The notes beneath the pieces were generated by a model that made no database searches, was not told the origin of the DNA, and worked only from the letters and a program-made list of their open reading frames with translations. From Guillardia theta CCMP2712 (taxonomy: Eukaryota; Cryptophyceae; Pyrenomonadales; Geminigeraceae): 37,320 bases of DNA. Position numbers and translations under genes: made by a program. Position 1 is the stretch's first letter. Every line of letters begins with the position of its first letter. Location of the stretch: assembly GCF_000315625.1 (NCBI RefSeq), contig NW_005434590.1:128587-165906 (forward strand). The letters run 5' to 3'. This document shows, in pieces, positions 33,431 to 37,320 of this stretch.

Positions 33431-35257
33431 ATGCGGCATCGGGACGCGTCCGCCGTCCAAGAAGACTCAAACGAGTCCAACCGTCCCTCCAATCGCCCGG
33501 CAGCTTCAGACAGTCTTGACTTTGCTCTTCATCGCCATTCTACCAAACTTCTCACTGGTTACCGGGATGGGATCATTAAGCGTGCAAGGGGCAGGGTTGT
33601 CACAAGAACAATCAGCCCCATTCTTCTTGTGCTCGTCTTGTTGATTGGACTCTCTGGTCAAGTAAGAAGCCCAACCTCAAATTGTGATGCTTTCATTGAT
33701 GGTTGGTAACAGGCCTCCTCTCACAACCTGGCGCAACACAGAACTCACACGGAAACAGGTACAAAGGGAAACTGTCATAAGGTGTACTCATTTTTTGCGG
33801 CAAGGTGGCGATTCATACTGCAAGAAACGAGTTTGCACATCGAAAGCGGAAAAATGCACACACAATTCTTGCTCATGTCCGAAAAGTGCCAACAACCTTC
33901 CGTCCTTCCACACCTGCTTTGTTGAGAATGTTTGGAAGTCTGGGAGAAGAAAGCTGTTGCCCGTCCTCTCGGCATTTCTTGCCCCTTTGGGTAAGAACAG
34001 TTCTGCTATCAACAAGTTTTGATCTCCTTGTAATATCTCACATGCCAGGATCTCAATATCCCGTTGCCAACCGAGAGACCAACGAGGCTGATATGGCATG
34101 CCAGCAGTGCAAGTCTCCCAGGCAGAAGAAGGAGCCACGGCGAATCCGAGCAGATCGCACAGTCAACATCGATGCTGACGCATGGGAGGTTGTTCTCCTG
34201 CTGAAGTGGCCTATGCGCTATCTGACACTGATGTCAAAGGTACTTGCTCTGACCTGTGATGTGGCAAACTATGGCGATTGGGCTGGGAATGGAATTAAGT
34301 CTATCCAAGTATTGAAGGCCTCGCAGAATAAGAAGGTGAATGCTCTCTATTTCTTTCTCTCTCCCTTCCTCTCTCTCTGTTTCTTCCCATTCTGATGACC
34401 CCGCTCCAGGTTCTTCGATACTCTGCTGGTGCCATGGGCTTGAAGTTCAGATTCGATCTCGCATGGACGATGCCTGCAGGCAAGAGCCTCCATCCCGGAC
34501 AGAAAGCGCAGGTGAAGCTGGGAGATAGACATGAAAGTGCTTTGATGCATGATTGCTTCAGGTTACATTCCGCAATGTGAGGGCGGCGCATGGCACCTCA
34601 GAGGCAATGATGAGAACAATCTCTGGTGTTTACACCATCCACAGGTCTTGGAATGTTTGCAGGTCGATTGTTTCCTGATACCTCGAACAGTACCGCAAAA
34701 GGCCAAACTTCTGTTCGATTCCAGTTCGGGTCTGAGCTGAGCGATAAGGTGCTTTCCTTGTATTGCAGGCAGAGTCGGTTGGATCGTTCCAGCTGACTAT
34801 CATTTCGCCTTGAAACAGGTTCCTTTCTTCATTCAGAACACGCTTGCGAGGATGGTGGTGGACATAGCTACCGGTTGTCGATCGTCCATGTGACCTTTGT
34901 GGATACTGAGTGTGGAGCAGGGGAGCTCAAGAAACATGCTGAGTCGAATGAGTTCAAGGTAAAACTTGCTTCTGACGCAGAGTTTGTTTACATCGGTGGT
35001 CTGCCTCAGATGAAATTGGCTGCAAAGCAGTCTACACAGTTCCATGAACAATTCTTTCGGACGGTAACTTGTCTTTCTTGAAGAGCGTGAGTGTGACTGT
35101 TGTTTCCTAGTTTGAGACCCACTTGCAAAAACACAACCCCATCCCCAAAGTTGTTAACGCCGCAAAGCAGGTCGAGCTCCCGTCGTGTTGTGTGCTTCTG
35201 AAGGTACTGACTGCGCTTGTTCAGATTTATTCCCCTCTGGAATTGAAGGTGGCTTGA
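33431..35257 (+). CDS. Type II membrane protein of unknown family (about 473 aa)
   Basis: Exons: 33431-33661, 33713-33758, 33805-33990, 34049-34335, 34410-34536, 34615-34785, 34837-35063 and 35111-35257 (stop TGA). They are phase-consistent and sum to 1,422 bp; introns are 46-78 bp. Residues 1-60 are polar and end in a basic stretch (KRARGRVVTRT); residues 61-76 (ISPILLVLVLLIGLSG) form one membrane helix, so the C-terminal 400 residues should be lumenal or extracellular. Next come a Cys-rich part (YCKKRVC, HNSCSCP, ACQQC) and a beta-rich part (GLKFRFDLAW, TPSTGLGMFAGRLFPDT, YRLSIVHVTFVDTE). Between 34512 and 34836 a second chain (VTFRN, VLECLQVDCF, RVGWIVPADYHF) is also possible. The ATG at 33431 is the first in frame. 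The C-terminus converges on PNO1, 39 bp away. I do not recognise the family. Confidence 0.62.
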
Positions 35258-35296
35258 AGGATTCTCTATACAAAGTTTCTTATCATCGCGCCTCTC
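35258..35296. terminator. 39-bp gap between convergent stop codons
   Basis: The plus-strand stop ends at 35257 and PNO1 stops at 35299-35297. No polyadenylation hexamer is seen, so the two 3' UTRs almost certainly overlap. Confidence 0.5.
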
Positions 35297-37320
35297 CTAT
35301 AACTCTCGTTTGTATCTTGTCGCGATGGCACTCAGCTTCTTGTTCGCCCTAGCAGTTGGCCTGTATCATTCTTGTGTTACATTAGACCCTCCAAGTAATT
35401 GGAACATCAACCGCCCCAGTACAAGGTCCGATATTACATTCTTGGCATGCTGGATGCTGTCTACGGATCCTGCAGCTGATCATCAGGCCATGATGTCCCA
35501 CCAGCACTGCGACTGACCCATCACGTGCACTTTCTTGTCCGCTACAACCACTCGAGTGCGAGTTGACTGTGAGCAGGGATGAGACTGAGGGAGGAGGGGA
35601 AGGAGGGAGGGAGGGACCTTCTCAATGAGTTCTTTCGTCTTTCCTCCTGTTCCGGCGATCCTCCCGATGGCGCGAGAGAGGTGGTCACCCTGGCAAGAGC
35701 GGATGAGGAGGGTATAGCACGGAGAAGAGAGGAGGAGTATGCAAGGAGATGAAAGTGGAGGGGGGGGGAACGATGGAGGTGGAGGAAGGAAAGTAGATGA
35801 GGACGGGTAAAGGAAAGACCATGAAAGTTGAGCAAGGGAGGAATGAAGGATCGGGGGTACAAGAAAGGATAGCAAGGTGATAGTGAGGATGGACGGATTT
35901 TACCTTGAGCCTCTTGATATCAGTGATCTCGAACGATTCCATGTAGAGGCCATCCAGCCTGGCGAGGGTTCAGGGGAGATATTCCCACAGAACACTCTAA
36001 GACAAGACAAACAGCTTGCTTCCGCACCTCAACATGGCTGTGGCGTCTTGCAGTGAGAAACCTGTCATGAAGGCCTGTCCCGAGGCATCAGCACCTTGCC
36101 TCGTCCCATCAGGAGATAGTCAAGTTCACCTGTGTGTACTCGGCAGCTCGCGTGAGAGCGCTGGCGTCTGTTGTGAAGTCGCACGTGCGGATCTCCTGGA
36201 CACCGTAGGTCAAGAAAGAAAGAAAGCCCTCCTCTTCCTCGTTTTTATCCTCTTCGCCGTCCCCTCCTTCTGTCAATCTGCTCTGCTGTTCTCCTGCTTC
36301 CTCCTTCTCATCATTTCACCCTCCTCTCCACCTATCGTTTTCCCCTCCTTCACTCCTTGTTTGCACGAGTCTTCCCATAACCCTTGCTCTTCTCATCCTC
36401 CTTCCCCTCTCACCACCACTCGACGCTTGAGGTTCAGACGAATCTGGAGCTTCAGATGCTGAAAGGAATCAACACAGGAAGAAGGAGAGATTCAGAAAAG
36501 AACAGCGGGGGAGGAACAACAGGAAGAAAACCTGTACGATGGGGCGAGCGTAGTCTTCCCTGCGACGATACAACATCAGCTGGTCGCAACACGGGGATGA
36601 AGCTTTGAGATTCATACCACATGCGTTTCAGCAGGGGGAAGCGATAGGGAGGGACAGTGATGGCGCGGGTCTAGCCAGGCAGGTCAGCAATAACAAGGAA
36701 GAGAAGAGAGGGAAGGGAAAAGGAATAGGAGGACAGGAGGAGCAAGATGGAAAGGGTGCGAGGAGGGAGCAGAAGGGAGCAGGAGGGAAAAAGGGGAGGC
36801 AGGAGGGAGCAGAAGGAAGAAGGACAAAGAAGGAGGAAGAGAGAGGAAGAGGAAAGAGCAGGAGGGAGCAGGCAGGAGGCAGACGGAGGAAGAAGGAGGA
36901 AGCGAGAGGAGGACCGGGGGAGGGAGAGTAAAGATGTTACACCTGTCTAGGCATCTTACCACTCTCCTCGTCGTTGATGACAGCAGGCTGTTTCAGAGTC
37001 AAACTACAAGAAGACAAGGACAGAGAAGGAGAACAAGCTGTCCCCAGGGCAAGGACAGGGAAGGGAAGGACTTCAAACGAAACTGAGGATGAAGGACAGG
37101 AAGAGAGGAAGAGGGGTAGAGAGGGAGAGAGGGAGAGAGGGAGAGAGGGAGAGAGGGAGAGAGGGAGAGAGGAGGAGAGGAGGAGAGGAGGAGAGGAGGA
37201 GAGGGAGACAGGAAGAGGAAAGAAACTGAAAGTTGGGCGACAGGAGACCGAGCATGTCAACGCTCTTGACCCTCCAACTCACCTTTGCTATACTAGCTCT
37301 CTCCGCCGCCCTGCACCATG
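35297..37320 (-). CDS. PNO1: PNO1/DIM2, KH-domain 40S ribosome assembly factor
   Basis: Exons (minus): from beyond the window to 37283, 36987-36943, 36670-36618, 36559-36532, 36458-36414, 36195-36130, 36074-36028, 35958-35904, 35689-35618, 35566-35518, 35469-35412 and 35360-35297. All join in phase. The chain matches PNO1 throughout: TVPPYRFPLLKRMW, then ARPIVQHLKLQIRLNLK, AAEYTQAFMTGFSLQDA, LDGLYMESFEITDIK, GDHLSRAIGRIAGTGGKTK, TRTRVVVADKKVHVMGS, HAKNVISDLVLG and a basic C-terminus ending in YKREL. The family binds pre-rRNA near the 3' end of 18S, partners the Nob1 nuclease and acts from the nucleolus to late pre-40S particles. The KH loop reads GTGG. About 194 codons are visible after exon 1; the usual length is near 250, so part of the N-terminus lies outside. 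Exons are only 28-72 bp; introns are 48-295 bp. Exon 1 is inferred from a GTGAGT donor alone. Confidence 0.93.
36690..36942. repeat. Polypurine/polypyrimidine tract in a PNO1 intron
   Basis: The plus strand is almost pure G/A (AGGAGG, GGGAGCAGAAGG-type words) across most of the 272-bp intron 36942-36671. On the transcribed strand it is a very long polypyrimidine tract before the CTAG acceptor. Confidence 0.85.
37113..37215. repeat. GGGAGAGA octamer satellite in a PNO1 intron
   Basis: About seven copies of GGGAGAGA, then GGAGGAGA-type hexamers, all purine on the plus strand, inside the 295-bp intron between exon 1 and the exon at 36987. It is prone to slippage and may form triplex DNA. Confidence 0.9.

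Noticed and set aside
35310-35516. Plus-strand frame with a hydrophobic MALSFLFALAVGLYH stretch
   Set aside because: It lies antisense to the last exons of PNO1, whose identity is firm.
35483-35942. Minus-strand Pro/Ser/Leu-rich frames around PNO1 introns
   Set aside because: They read through PNO1 introns; only their exon-matching ends are real coding sequence.
36605-36962. Gly/Arg/Glu-rich and Pro/Ser/Leu-rich frames over the polypurine tract
   Set aside because: They are products of the purine run inside a PNO1 intron.
1-37320. CRISPR array, insertion sequence, phage or bacterial operon
   Set aside because: No spacer-repeat pattern, transposase, terminal repeats with target duplications, or Shine-Dalgarno-spaced genes are seen; spliceosomal introns exclude a bacterial origin for most genes.

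Overview
This window looks like nuclear DNA from a single-celled eukaryote with a compact, intron-rich genome. Most genes read here break into exons of about 30-250 bp, separated by GT-AG introns of about 38-80 bp. Gene ends lie only tens of bases apart. There are no operons, ribosome binding sites or rRNA/tRNA genes. Intron size, GC content and the very large secreted repeat protein suggest a cryptophyte alga such as Guillardia; this is a guess. All exon chains were threaded by hand from splice signals, phase and reading quality, and none has transcript support. With introns this short, alternative chains can sometimes be threaded on the other strand, so confidences differ.

Layout. (1) 1-3642, minus: the 5' two thirds or more of a coiled-coil gene that runs off the left edge and carries near-identical 87-95-residue repeats. 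(2) 3750-4122, plus: a small unknown gene divergent from it. (3) 4123-6124: intergenic, with TACCC-rich and GGGTA-rich blocks, a GC island and a 42-bp-period repeat. (4) 6125-9353, plus: a 20-exon gene for a 663-residue protein with 22 Gly-Ala pairs. (5) 9407-30845, minus: a giant gene of about 7,071 codons whose first exon is 20,238 bp with no intron. It encodes a secreted protein with FN3-like and Ly6/uPAR-like N-terminal parts, roughly 40 copies of one beta-rich repeat, inserted fibronectin type II-like and discoidin-like (F5/8 C) domains, and a propeller-like C-terminus split by three introns. (6) 30846-32731: intergenic. (7) 32732-33352, minus: a small four-exon gene. (8) 33431-35257, plus: a type II membrane protein gene. 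(9) 35297-37320, minus: PNO1/DIM2, a KH-domain factor of small-ribosomal-subunit assembly, whose 5' end runs off the right edge.

How the genes relate. Neighbours alternate in strand. Two convergent pairs are separated by 53 and 39 bp, and two divergent pairs by about 107 and 78 bp. The products share no visible pathway. PNO1 is a housekeeping factor. The giant protein is most simply a cell-surface or secreted adhesive or structural molecule. The main candidate for something undescribed is that giant protein: its repeat family, its animal-like inserted domains and its single 20-kb exon inside an intron-dense neighbourhood.
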